Shown here: positions 1 through 6,233 of the stretch, piece after piece
Position numbering within the stretch: position 1 is the first letter of the stretch
How the letters are laid out: every line of letters starts with the position of its first letter
Origin: Pseudomonadaceae bacterium UBA836
GTDB taxonomy: Bacteria > Pseudomonadota > Gammaproteobacteria > Pseudomonadales > Pseudomonadaceae
Direction: 5' to 3'
Assembly: GCA_002296055.1 (NCBI GenBank)
Contig: DBHE01000043.1
Coordinates: 1-7,837 of the forward strand
Length of the DNA stretch: 7,837 nucleotides
Notes under the pieces: generated by a model
Seen by the model: only the letters and a program-made list of their open reading frames with translations
What the model was told of the DNA's origin: nothing
The model's database searches: none
Translations under genes and position numbers: made by a program

Positions 1-61
1 GTTTTTCTTTGGGCGCGGAAAAGTGTCGTGAAGTGGCTTGGTCGCGGGCGATGTTGGCGTT

Positions 62-89
62 CTTATGCTTTAGCGTTAGAAGTAATAAG
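62..89. promoter_or_regulatory. Candidate CysB-type operator upstream of sbp
   Basis: An A+T-rich patch carries an inverted repeat CTTAT (62-66) - N18 - ATAAG (85-89), with a TTAG direct repeat (70-73 and 76-79) inside it. Its centre would be about 70 bp upstream of the start point predicted from the candidate promoter at 111-139, which is where LysR-type activators usually bind. In gammaproteobacteria sulfate transport operons are activated by the LysR-type protein CysB under sulfur limitation. CysB sites are poorly conserved, so the assignment is inference from position and symmetry only. Confidence 0.28.
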
Positions 90-110
90 CAAATCCGTCT
101 AACCTGCTTG

Positions 111-139
111 TTGTTCTAACTGATGGTGGGCGGTAATCT
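111..139 (+). promoter_or_regulatory. Weak sigma70-like promoter for the sulfate operon
   Basis: TTGTTC (111-116) and TAATCT (134-139) are separated by 17 bp. Each hexamer matches the consensus at only three positions, as expected for a promoter that needs an activator. The predicted start near 146 would give a leader of about 50 nt before the sbp ATG. No better promoter was seen in the 195 nt before sbp, and the rest of this leader holds nothing else I can support. Confidence 0.3.
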
Positions 140-185
140 GGGCGCCCATTGAGAAAGGTGTTCGCCCTAGCGGCCCTGTGCAGTT

Positions 186-190
186 GGAGA
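186..190 (+). promoter_or_regulatory. Ribosome binding site that sets the sbp start
   Basis: GGAGA lies 5 nt before the ATG at 196. An in-frame GTG at 178 would extend the protein by six residues but sits upstream of this site and has no comparable one of its own. The ATG at 196 also gives a typical signal peptide. I therefore start the gene at 196. Confidence 0.75.
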
Positions 191-195
191 CAGAC

Positions 196-1215
196 ATGTT
201 GCAATCCCCGCGTAAACTGATCAAACAGCTGGTTGTGGCCCTGACGGTCAGCGGCAGTCTTGGCGTTGCTTCGGCGCAAGCTGCAGACCAGGAGCTGCTG
301 AATTCCTCCTACGATATCGCCCGTGAACTCTTTGCCTCGTACAACGAATTGTTTGCCGAGCATTGGCAGCAGGAAACCGGCAAGACCGTTGAAATCAACC
401 AGTCTCACGGTGGTTCTTCAAAGCAGGCGCAGGCAATCATTCAGGGGCTGCGGGCTGACGTGGTCACCTACAACCAGGTGACCGACGTAGACATTCTGCA
501 TGAGCGCGGCAACCTGATTCCGGCCGACTGGCGCGAGCGTCTGCCTAACGCCAGCTCTCCGTACTACTCCACCATGGCGTTCCTGGTGCGTGAGGGTAAC
601 CCGAAGAATATCCAGAACTGGGATGACCTGGTTCGCGATGACGTGAGTTCTGTGTTGCCCAACCCGAAAACCTCGGGCAACGGTCGCTATACCTACCTGG
701 CTGCGCTGGGCTATGCGCAGAAGACCTTTGGTGATGACCAGGAAGCCATCGACAACTACCTGCGTGAATTCCTCGGCAACGTTGCGGTGTTTGACACCGG
801 CGGGCGTGGTGCCACCACCACTTTCGTTGAGCGTGGCATTGGCGACGTACTGCTGACCTTTGAGTCTGAGGTTAACAATATCGCCGCCCAGTACGACGGC
901 GAGTATCAGGTTGTGGTGCCCAAGGTCAGCTTCCTGGCTGAGTTCCCGGTGACCTGGATTGATCGCAGCGTCGAGCGCAACGAAACAGCCGATCTGGCCA
1001 AGGCCTATCTGGAGTACCTGTATAGCGAAGACGCCCAACGCCTGATCGCTGGTTTCAACTACCGCGTGCACAACGATGCGGTCAAAGCCGAGTTTGCCGA
1101 TCGCTTCCCTGAGCTGGAGTTGCTGCCGATTGAGGCCATCACTGGCGACTGGAAAACCGCGATGAGCGAACACTTCGGCAGTGGCGGCAAGCTGGATCAG
1201 CTGCAGCGTCGCTGA
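196..1215 (+). CDS. sbp: Periplasmic sulfate-binding protein
   Basis: 339 aa. Captures sulfate in the periplasm and delivers it to the CysTW permease. Residues 1-29 form a Sec signal peptide: basic start (SPRKLIK), hydrophobic core (QLVVALTVSG), then AQA before a probable cleavage site with mature sequence ADQELLNSSYD. Family hallmarks are NSSYDIARELF (36-46), SHGGSSKQA (70-78), ADVVTYNQVTDVD (87-99) and NPKTSGNGR (156-164), which matches the second prokaryotic sulfate-binding signature except that G replaces the usual A. The length is normal for Sbp. The mature chain has no cysteine and only two methionines, a sulfur-saving composition known for this family. It is first in an sbp-cysTWA operon; cysT follows after 10 nt. 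Thiosulfate (CysP-like) specificity cannot be excluded from sequence, but Sbp fits better. Confidence 0.93.
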   Translation: MLQSPRKLIKQLVVALTVSGSLGVASAQAADQELLNSSYDIARELFASYNELFAEHWQQETGKTVEINQSHGGSSKQAQAIIQGLRADVVTYNQVTDVDILHERGNLIPADWRERLPNASSPYYSTMAFLVREGNPKNIQNWDDLVRDDVSSVLPNPKTSGNGRYTYLAALGYAQKTFGDDQEAIDNYLREFLGNVAVFDTGGRGATTTFVERGIGDVLLTFESEVNNIAAQYDGEYQVVVPKVSFLAEFPVTWIDRSVERNETADLAKAYLEYLYSEDAQRLIAGFNYRVHNDAVKAEFADRFPELELLPIEAITGDWKTAMSEHFGSGGKLDQLQRR

Positions 1216-1225
1216 GAGGATCGGC

Positions 1226-2092
1226 ATGAGTGAGTTGTCAGGCGGCCGCTGGTCGCCGTTTCAACGCAATCCCGGCAAACGCGTGTTGCCGGGATTTGCG
1301 TTGAGTATGGGTGTATCGCTGCTGTTTATCAGTTTGATCCTGCTGCTGCCGGTGACCGGCCTGATCGTGCAAACCGCAGGCATGAGTTGGGAGCAATACT
1401 GGGGCGTCATTACTGACGAGCGCGTGGTTGCTTCCTATAAGGTGACACTATGGGCCGCAGGGATCGCCTCGCTGTTCAACGGTATCGCCGGCCTGCTGTT
1501 GGCCTGGGTGCTGGTGCGTTACGAGTTTCCGGGTAAGCGCCTGATTGACGCCTTGATTGATCTGCCCTTTGCCCTGCCCACCGCCGTGGCCGGTATCACA
1601 CTGGCGGCGCTGTTTGCCCAAAATGGCTGGTATGGCCAGCTGTTGGCTGAGCTGGGTATCAAAGTTGCCTTTACCCCGCTGGGCATCGTTGTGGCCATGT
1701 CCTTCACCAGTCTCCCCTTCGTTGTACGTACTGTGCAGCCGGTATTGGAAGACTTGCCAGTAGAGGACGAGGAGGCGGCCGTCAGTATGGGCGCGTCCGA
1801 TCTCACGGTGTTTCGCCGCATTCTGTTCCCGAGCCTGTGGCCGGCGTTGATGACCGGTATCGCGCTGTCCTTCACACGGAGTCTGGGCGAGTTTGGCGCG
1901 GTGATCTTTATTGCCGGCAATATGCCCTATGTCAGCGAGATCACCAGCCTGATGATCTTTATCCGCCTGCAGGAGTTTGATTATGGCGCAGCCAGTGCTA
2001 TCGCTTCTGTGGTGTTGATTGCATCGCTGGTCTTGCTGCTGGCGATTAATCTCTGGCAAGCGCGTTACCTGCGCCGCCTGCACGGCCGCTGA
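1226..2092 (+). CDS. cysT: Sulfate ABC transporter permease CysT (CysU)
   Basis: 288 aa. Inner-membrane subunit that forms the sulfate channel with CysW. The ATG at 1226 is chosen because GAGAGGA (1214-1220) sits 5 nt before it; an in-frame ATG at 1181 lies inside sbp. About six membrane segments are visible, roughly at 28-50, 72-97, 108-131, 150-170, 207-231 and 256-277. The cytoplasmic EAA loop that docks on the ATPase is at about 182-205 (EEAAVSMGA then ILFPSL). The EYEFPGKR-like turn at 99-105 (YEFPGKR) and the GEFGAV stretch (221-226) are typical of CysT/CysW. The N-terminal cytoplasmic tail before LPGFALSMG (21-29) seems longer than in the homologues I recall, and the DNA encoding residues 12-27 is a long inverted repeat (see that entry). 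Confidence 0.93.
   Translation: MSELSGGRWSPFQRNPGKRVLPGFALSMGVSLLFISLILLLPVTGLIVQTAGMSWEQYWGVITDERVVASYKVTLWAAGIASLFNGIAGLLLAWVLVRYEFPGKRLIDALIDLPFALPTAVAGITLAALFAQNGWYGQLLAELGIKVAFTPLGIVVAMSFTSLPFVVRTVQPVLEDLPVEDEEAAVSMGASDLTVFRRILFPSLWPALMTGIALSFTRSLGEFGAVIFIAGNMPYVSEITSLMIFIRLQEFDYGAASAIASVVLIASLVLLLAINLWQARYLRRLHGR
1261..1304 (+). repeat. Long inverted repeat / mRNA hairpin within early cysT
   Basis: Arms 1261-1278 (TCAACGCAATCCCGGCAA) and 1286-1304 are complementary over 18 base pairs with a single bulged T at 1297 and a 7-nt loop (ACGCGTG, 1279-1285). It starts 36 nt into cysT and covers codons 12-27. There is no T-run after the second arm, so it is not a standard intrinsic terminator. 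In mRNA it should be very stable. Such structures inside operons can protect upstream mRNA ends and so raise binding protein over permease, but that role here is inference. It could also be the remnant of a small inverted duplication. Confidence 0.8.
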
Positions 2093-2101
2093 GGAACCTG
2101 T

Positions 2102-2968
2102 ATGAAATCTCAAGGCCGCTTGCGTATTGGTGACCAGCCGTGGATTAAATGGTCGCTGATCAGTTTGGCATTGCTGCTGGTGGTGCTGCTGCTGGTTGTG
2201 CCGCTGGTGATGATCTTCAGTCAGGCTTTCTCCTCCGGTGCCGCCACCTTTTGGGACAATCTCACTGACGAGTACACGCTGCACGCTATTGGGCTTACGC
2301 TGTTTGTCGCTGCGCTGACGGTGCCGATCAACCTGGTCTTTGGCGTGTTTCTGGCTTGGCTGGTGACGCGTTTTGAGTTTCCCGGGCGCAAGGCGCTGAT
2401 CACTCTGATCGACATTCCCTTTGCGGTATCCCCTGTGGTGGCTGGCCTGCTTTATCTCTTGTTGTACGGCAGCAATGGGTGGCTGGGCGGCTGGCTCATG
2501 GACCGCGACGTTCAGTTGATGTTCTCCTGGCCGGGCATCGTCATGGTGACAGTGTTTGTTACCTGCCCCTTTGTTGCCCGTGAGCTGATTCCGCTCATGC
2601 AGCAACAGGGGCGAGAAGAGGAGGAGGCCGGCGTTGTGCTGGGCGCCTCCGGCTGGCAGCTGTTTCGCAAGATCACGCTACCGAACATTCAGTGGGCACT
2701 GCTCTACGGGGTGGTGCTGACCAACGCCCGTGCGGTCGGTGAGTTTGGCGCGGTGTCTGTTGTCTCAGGCAACATCCGTGGCCAGACCAATACCCTGCCG
2801 CTGCATGTGGAGCTGCTGTATCAGGATTACAACGCGGTTGGCGCTTTCGCCAGCGCGTCGCTGCTGGCTGGCATTGCCCTGCTTACCCTGTTGATAAAGA
2901 GCGCAGTGGAGTGGCGGCAAGCCCGTCAGATGCAGGCGGCAAGCACTCAATCGGATCGAACGACATGA
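2102..2968 (+). CDS. cysW: Sulfate ABC transporter permease CysW
   Basis: 288 aa. Second inner-membrane subunit of the sulfate importer, pairing with CysT. GAGGAA (2091-2096), which overlaps the cysT stop codon, is 5 nt before the ATG; the intergenic gap is 9 nt, so translation is probably coupled. Membrane segments are visible at about 17-39, 63-87, 98-121, 142-160, 200-222 and 248-266. The EAA loop is at about 172-195 ([13 protein letters not shown], then ITLPNI), and RFEFPGRK (90-97) and GEFGAV (213-218) parallel the matching segments in CysT. Length is normal. CysW is told from CysT by gene order and by the charged REEEEAG form of the EAA loop; no truncation or frameshift is seen. It ends with an ATGA overlap into cysA. 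Confidence 0.93.
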   Translation: MKSQGRLRIGDQPWIKWSLISLALLLVVLLLVVPLVMIFSQAFSSGAATFWDNLTDEYTLHAIGLTLFVAALTVPINLVFGVFLAWLVTRFEFPGRKALITLIDIPFAVSPVVAGLLYLLLYGSNGWLGGWLMDRDVQLMFSWPGIVMVTVFVTCPFVARELIPLMQQQGREEEEAGVVLGASGWQLFRKITLPNIQWALLYGVVLTNARAVGEFGAVSVVSGNIRGQTNTLPLHVELLYQDYNAVGAFASASLLAGIALLTLLIKSAVEWRQARQMQAASTQSDRTT

Positions 2969-4059
2969 GCATTACCCTAGAACACATCGACAAGTCCTTC
3001 GGCGCATTTCAGGCGTTGCATGGCATCGAGCTGGATATCCCTGACGGGGAGTTGATCGGTCTGCTGGGCCCATCGGGCTCGGGCAAGACGACCTTGCTGC
3101 GGATCATTGCCGGGCTTGAAAGTGCCGACGGCGGTCGGATTCTGTTCCACGGTGAGGATGTGACTCGGCGTCATGTGCGCGAGCGCCGTGTGGGCTTTGT
3201 GTTTCAGCACTACGCCCTGTTCCGGCATATGACTGTGGCGCAGAACATCGCCTTCGGTCTTGATGTGCTGCCGCGCAAGCAGCGCCCCTCGGCCGCCGAG
3301 ATTCGCCAGCGAGTCGGCAACTTGCTGGAAATGGTGCAGCTGTCGCATTTGGCCGACCGCTTTCCGGCTCAGCTCTCTGGTGGTCAGAAGCAGCGTATCG
3401 CGCTGGCCCGTGCGCTGGCCATGCAGCCTCAGGTTCTGCTGCTGGATGAGCCCTTTGGTGCATTGGACGCGCGCGTGCGCAAGGATCTGCGTCGCTGGCT
3501 GCGCAGCCTGCACGATGAACTCAACTTCACCAGTGTGTTTGTAACCCATGACCAGGAAGAGGCGCTTGAGCTGTCGGATCGGGTAGTGGTGATGAGTGCC
3601 GGGCGTATCGAGCAGGTTGATACACCTGAGGCGCTGTATGCCAAGCCGGACTCGCGCTTTGTGTTCGACTTTCTTGGTCACGTCAACGTGCTGCACGGCG
3701 ACCTGACAGGTGATCGGCTGGCCAGCGGTGATGCCTGGGTGCGGTTGCCCGAAGCGGCGGCCGCAGCGGGGGAGGCGCAGTTGTACTTGCGTCCACATGA
3801 GGTGCGTCTGCAGCTGAGCGCGGTGGATCACGCCCATTTGCCGTTGCAGGTCGAGGCCATCAATCTGATTGGTGCCGAGGTGCGGCTCGAGCTGCGCCCC
3901 TGTGGCTGGCAGTGCGACACGCTGTGGGAAATCGGCATTACCCACGCCGAGTATCACAGCTGGCAGCCGCGTCGCGGTGATCGCTGCTTTGCGGTGCCCG
4001 ACGTCGGGCACCTCTTCATCACCGACCAAGCGCAGCCGCAAACCCTGTATTGGGGTTAA
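2965..4059 (+). CDS. cysA: Sulfate/thiosulfate ABC transporter ATP-binding protein
   Basis: 364 aa. Cytoplasmic ATPase that powers sulfate import through CysTW. All nucleotide-binding motifs are intact: Walker [10 protein letters not shown] (35-43), Q-loop Q81 in FVFQHYALF, signature LSGGQKQR (137-144), Walker B VLLLDEP (157-163, catalytic E162) and H-loop H195 in FVTHDQEEA. After about residue 235 comes a TOBE-like C-terminal domain, with [10 protein letters not shown] at 273-282 and a short alanine run (264-268) before it. The ATG at 2965 overlaps the cysW stop (ATGA); only a poor Shine-Dalgarno (GGA at 2953-2955) precedes it, so translation likely depends on ribosomes finishing cysW. An in-frame ATG at 2911 lies within cysW and is rejected. 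It is last in the operon and converges on the LysR gene, 13 bp away. Confidence 0.94.
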   Translation: MSITLEHIDKSFGAFQALHGIELDIPDGELIGLLGPSGSGKTTLLRIIAGLESADGGRILFHGEDVTRRHVRERRVGFVFQHYALFRHMTVAQNIAFGLDVLPRKQRPSAAEIRQRVGNLLEMVQLSHLADRFPAQLSGGQKQRIALARALAMQPQVLLLDEPFGALDARVRKDLRRWLRSLHDELNFTSVFVTHDQEEALELSDRVVVMSAGRIEQVDTPEALYAKPDSRFVFDFLGHVNVLHGDLTGDRLASGDAWVRLPEAAAAAGEAQLYLRPHEVRLQLSAVDHAHLPLQVEAINLIGAEVRLELRPCGWQCDTLWEIGITHAEYHSWQPRRGDRCFAVPDVGHLFITDQAQPQTLYWG

Positions 4060-4072
4060 AGCCGGGTGGGGC

Positions 4073-4927
4073 CTAGTGACGAAAGCCTTCTATAACATGC
4101 GCCGCCAGGGATTCGCTGGCGGCCGAGCTGCGGCGCGTATCGCGCAGCAGCACAATGCTGGCCTGAGGCATCTCCGGCAAGCCGTGCTCCGGTCCTAGCA
4201 CTTGCATGCTGTCAGGGATCAGGCTGCGCGGCTGGGCGGTGATCGCTAGGCCGGCGCCCACCACGGCAAAGATGGCCGACAGGCTTGGGCTAGTGTAGGC
4301 CACCCGGTAGTTGCGTTGCTGCGCCTCGAGGGCGTTACAGGCCCAATGGCGACAAAAGCAATCACCGTTGAACATCGCCAGCGGCAGTTGCTCCAGGTGC
4401 TGCAGTTCGGCGCCGCTCGCCTGGGCCCACACTAGCTGCTCCTGGCGTAGCAGTTCGCCGATCTCCTTGCCCGGCTCGCGGGTAACAATGGTCAAATCCA
4501 AGTCGTGCCGTTGCAGCAGTTGCGCTGAGGGCTCGCAGTGCATCTCGACCTGCACCAGCGGAAAGCTGTGGGCGAAGCGTGCCAAAACCCCCGGCAGAAA
4601 GCGCGCAACGTAGTCATCTGGCGTGCCAATACGCACCAGGCCAACCATGTCCGGTGTACGCAAGCTGTTCAGGGCTTCGCCCTGCAGACGCAGGATGCGC
4701 CGCGCGTACCCCAGTAGCATTTCGCCTTCTGCTGTCAGCTGAACATGCCGCCCTTCGCGACTAAATAGCGGCCGCTGGATGACATCTTCTTCCAATCGCT
4801 TCATCTGCATGCTGACGGCGGACTGGGTGCGGTTGAGCTGATCAGCGGCGCGGGTAAAGCCGCCCTGGTCGGCAATTACGGTAAAGGTGCGCAGCAGCTC
4901 GCTGTCGATCGTCGGGAAGTGGGCCAA
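4073..4927 (-). CDS. LysR-family transcriptional regulator, LrhA-like
   Basis: 284 aa. DNA-binding regulator: winged HTH at about 9-67 (LLRTFTVIADQGGFTRAADQ, then RTQSAVSMQMKRLE and LFSREGRHVQLTAEGE), linker helix at about 68-90, and a substrate-binding-like effector domain from about 96 (VRIGTPDDYVARFLPGVL). The HTH and the GYARRILR / RIGTPDD region resemble E. coli LrhA/HexA. It is not CysB, so its position beside cysA does not make it the sulfate regulator. The start is TTG at 4927: an in-frame TGA lies two codons upstream, GGAGA is 8 nt away, and no in-frame ATG comes before the HTH. C190, C192 and C197 cluster in the effector domain. It is divergent from a DUF1127 gene, which is its likely target; the inducer is unknown. 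Confidence 0.88.
   Translation of the reverse strand: MAHFPTIDSELLRTFTVIADQGGFTRAADQLNRTQSAVSMQMKRLEEDVIQRPLFSREGRHVQLTAEGEMLLGYARRILRLQGEALNSLRTPDMVGLVRIGTPDDYVARFLPGVLARFAHSFPLVQVEMHCEPSAQLLQRHDLDLTIVTREPGKEIGELLRQEQLVWAQASGAELQHLEQLPLAMFNGDCFCRHWACNALEAQQRNYRVAYTSPSLSAIFAVVGAGLAITAQPRSLIPDSMQVLGPEHGLPEMPQASIVLLRDTRRSSAASESLAAHVIEGFRH
4101..4123. other. GC-rich stem-loop 42 bp past the cysA stop
   Basis: GCCGCCAG (4101-4108) and CTGGCGGC (4116-4123) form a perfect 8-bp stem with a 7-nt loop (GGATTCG). It lies in the 3' end of the convergent LysR gene, where it encodes AASESLAA. Neither strand shows a T-run after it, so it is not a canonical terminator. It may stabilise the 3' end of cysA mRNA after Rho-dependent termination, or simply reflect alanine/leucine codons. 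Confidence 0.35.
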
Positions 4928-4935
4928 TGATCAAT

Positions 4936-4940
4936 TCTCC
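4936..4940 (-). promoter_or_regulatory. Ribosome binding site supporting the TTG start of the LysR gene
   Basis: On the minus strand GGAGA occupies 4940-4936, 8 nt before TTG (4927-4925). The nearest in-frame upstream codons are TCA and TGA, so the open frame cannot extend further. Confidence 0.6.
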
Positions 4941-4951
4941 GGATGACTTGC

Positions 4952-4980
4952 ATAAGAAACATTCGTTGGATTGATGTTAA
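4952..4980 (-). promoter_or_regulatory. sigma70-type promoter of the LysR gene
   Basis: Read on the minus strand, -35 TTAACA (4980-4975; 5 of 6 consensus bases) and -10 TCTTAT (4957-4952; 4 of 6) are spaced by 17 bp. The predicted start is near 4945, giving a leader of under 20 nt that contains the Shine-Dalgarno. The -35 box and the spacer lie inside the dyads at 4958-4983, so binding there should block this promoter, the usual autorepression layout of LysR-type genes. Confidence 0.5.
4958..4978. promoter_or_regulatory. Putative LysR-type operator (T-N11-A dyad)
   Basis: AACAT (4958-4962) - N11 - ATGTT (4974-4978) is a perfect inverted repeat in which T4962 and A4974 are exactly 11 bases apart, the classic LysR-box geometry. 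It sits between divergent LysR and DUF1127 genes and lies across the -10/-35 spacer of the LysR promoter. That this particular regulator binds here is inference. Confidence 0.5.
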
Positions 4981-4983
4981 TCC
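4968..4983. repeat. Second, interlocking dyad GGATT-N6-AATCC
   Basis: GGATT (4968-4972) and AATCC (4979-4983) form a perfect inverted repeat that overlaps the T-N11-A dyad and the LysR -35 box. It could be a second regulator half-site or chance in a short A+T-rich segment. Confidence 0.4.
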
Positions 4984-5018
4984 GCCCGCCATGCTTTGGC
5001 CATGGTCTGTTGATGGGT

Positions 5019-5023
5019 GGAGG
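5019..5023 (+). promoter_or_regulatory. Ribosome binding site that sets the DUF1127 gene start
   Basis: A perfect GGAGG lies 7 nt before the ATG at 5031. Upstream in-frame starts (TTG 4971, ATG 4974, ATG 5013) have no comparable site, and the first two fall inside the operator dyads. Confidence 0.75.
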
Positions 5024-5030
5024 TTTGCTG

Positions 5031-5204
5031 ATGAATGGGTTGGCGTGGTTGGTAAGAGGGTGGCGCGCTTGGCGTCGGCGGCGCTACGAGCTTGGGCTTC
5101 TTGCGAGCATGGATGCGGCGCAATTGCGGGATATTGGGGTAACGCGGGCCGATGCGCTGGAGGAGCTGGCGAGGCCTTGGTGGCGTCGCAACACGCGAGG
5201 ATAG
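5031..5204 (+). CDS. Small basic DUF1127 (YjiS-like) protein
   Basis: 57 aa, strongly basic and Trp/Arg-rich. The N-terminal half (LVRGWRAWRRRRYELGLL, residues 7-24) is a probable amphipathic helix. The second half carries the DUF1127 core: LASMDAAQLRDIGVTRADAL (24-43) followed by a terminal PWWRR (49-53). The start at 5031 is fixed by GGAGG at 5019-5023 and gives the usual family size of about 45-60 aa. DUF1127 proteins are common in proteobacteria; a few studied members in alphaproteobacteria have been linked to RNA turnover and phosphate or carbon metabolism. No function can be assigned here. It is divergent from the LrhA-like regulator, which probably controls it. A conventional plus-strand promoter is not clear, which would fit activator dependence. 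birA follows 57 nt later. Confidence 0.85.
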   Translation: MNGLAWLVRGWRAWRRRRYELGLLASMDAAQLRDIGVTRADALEELARPWWRRNTRG

Positions 5205-5261
5205 CCGCTCGCGCGCCCCGGCGTTATCATGTGCCGTTCATTTCAAAAGGTAACAGCATAG

Positions 5262-6233
5262 ATGCTCGGCGCGATACTCACACGGCTGGCAGACGGGCGC
5301 TTTCATTCCGGCGAAGCGCTGGGCGAGGCGCTGGGCGTCAGTCGCGCGGCGATCTGGAAAACGCTCAAGCGGCTGGAGGAGCAGGGTTACCCGTTGCAGC
5401 GGGTGCGTGGTAAGGGCTACCGGGTGCCGCGGGGTGCCTGTCTGCTGGACCCAGCGGTGATTCGCGCCCAACTGCCGGCGGCGTTGTCTGAGCGTTGGCA
5501 GTGGCATCTGCATCAGCAGGTCGACTCGACCAATGCCGAAGCCCAGCGCAGCTTGCTGCCGGGCGCGCCACACCCCTTGGTGGTCCTTGCCGAGCAGCAG
5601 GTGGCGGGGCGCGGCCGACGCGGTCGCCTCTGGAGCAGCCCTTATGGTCAGAACATCTATCTCTCGGTGGTGGAGCCGGTGTCAGGCGGCGCGCATGGCC
5701 TAGAAGGGCTGAGCTTGCTGGTTGGTCTGTGTCTGGTGCAGTCACTGGAGGATGTCGGCTACCGAGGTTGTCAGCTGAAGTGGCCCAATGACGTGCTGCT
5801 GAACGGTGCCAAGCTGGCCGGCGTGCTGCTGGAGATTAGTGGTGACCTGACGGGTGAGGCGCTGGTGGTTATTGGAGTGGGCGTCAACGTGCTCATGGAG
5901 GCTGCCGACGGTGTCGATCAGGCCTGGACGTCACTCTATCGCACCGGGCAGTCGGCCACCCTTGATCGCAATCAGTTAGTGGCCGCCTTCTTGCTGCGTC
6001 TGGCGCCGGCCATGGAGATCTTTCGCGCTGAAGGGTTTGCACCGTTCCGTGATGCATGGCAGCAGCGCGACGCCTGGGCGGGCCAGCAGGTGCGTGTGGT
6101 GTCCGGTGCGCACGAGCAGCTGGGGGTGGCGGCGGGCGTGACTACCCGAGGTGCGTTGTTGTTACAGCGGGAGCAGGGTGTGCAGGAGATCAGTGGTGGT
6201 GAGGTCAGTCTGAGGTTGAACAATGCTACTTGA
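5262..6233 (+). CDS. birA: Biotin--[acetyl-CoA-carboxylase] ligase / biotin operon repressor
   Basis: 323 aa, cytoplasmic. Makes biotinyl-5'-AMP and transfers biotin to the biotin carboxyl carrier protein of acetyl-CoA carboxylase; with its DNA-binding domain it can also repress biotin genes. N-terminal winged HTH at about 14-57 (FHSGEALGEALGVSRAAIWK, then VRGKGYRVP). The catalytic domain shows DSTNAEA (88-94), the biotinyl-AMP loop GRGRRG (116-121), QNIYLS (130-135), KWPNDVLLNGAKLAGVL (173-189) and GVGVNV (205-210). The small C-terminal SH3-like domain begins near 270. The ATG at 5262 has a distant Shine-Dalgarno (AAAGG at 5246-5250, 11 nt), suggesting modest expression. TATCAT (5225-5230) could be a -10 but has no good -35. 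coaX overlaps its end by 11 nt. Confidence 0.95.
   Translation: MLGAILTRLADGRFHSGEALGEALGVSRAAIWKTLKRLEEQGYPLQRVRGKGYRVPRGACLLDPAVIRAQLPAALSERWQWHLHQQVDSTNAEAQRSLLPGAPHPLVVLAEQQVAGRGRRGRLWSSPYGQNIYLSVVEPVSGGAHGLEGLSLLVGLCLVQSLEDVGYRGCQLKWPNDVLLNGAKLAGVLLEISGDLTGEALVVIGVGVNVLMEAADGVDQAWTSLYRTGQSATLDRNQLVAAFLLRLAPAMEIFRAEGFAPFRDAWQQRDAWAGQQVRVVSGAHEQLGVAAGVTTRGALLLQREQGVQEISGGEVSLRLNNAT

Noticed and set aside
1..119. Two forward frames stay open from the window start to stops at 100-102 and 117-119, which could be the end of an upstream gene.
   Set aside because: Neither translation resembles a known C-terminus and both are short; open frames of this length occur by chance. I treat 1-195 as leader.
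140..167. GGGCG-N18-CGCCC dyad before sbp as a leader hairpin or terminator.
   Set aside because: Only 5 bp with a large loop, and the predicted transcript would start inside it.
418..1227. Long minus-strand open frame opposite sbp.
   Set aside because: Antisense shadow of a clearly recognised gene, with no family features. The same holds for the long minus-strand frames opposite cysT, cysW, cysA and coaX.
1307..2092. Shorter CysT starting at the ATG at 1307, after the hairpin.
   Set aside because: It would cut off conserved LPGFALSMG residues and has no Shine-Dalgarno, whereas 1226 has a clear one.
4971..5030. Longer DUF1127 protein beginning at TTG 4971 or ATG 4974.
   Set aside because: No good ribosome binding site, the start would lie in operator dyads, and the added residues are not part of the family core. 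GGAGG before 5031 decides the start.
4943..5413. Forward frame of 156 codons overlapping the DUF1127 gene and the start of birA.
   Set aside because: It crosses two genes supported by strong family motifs in other frames, and its translation has no recognisable domain.
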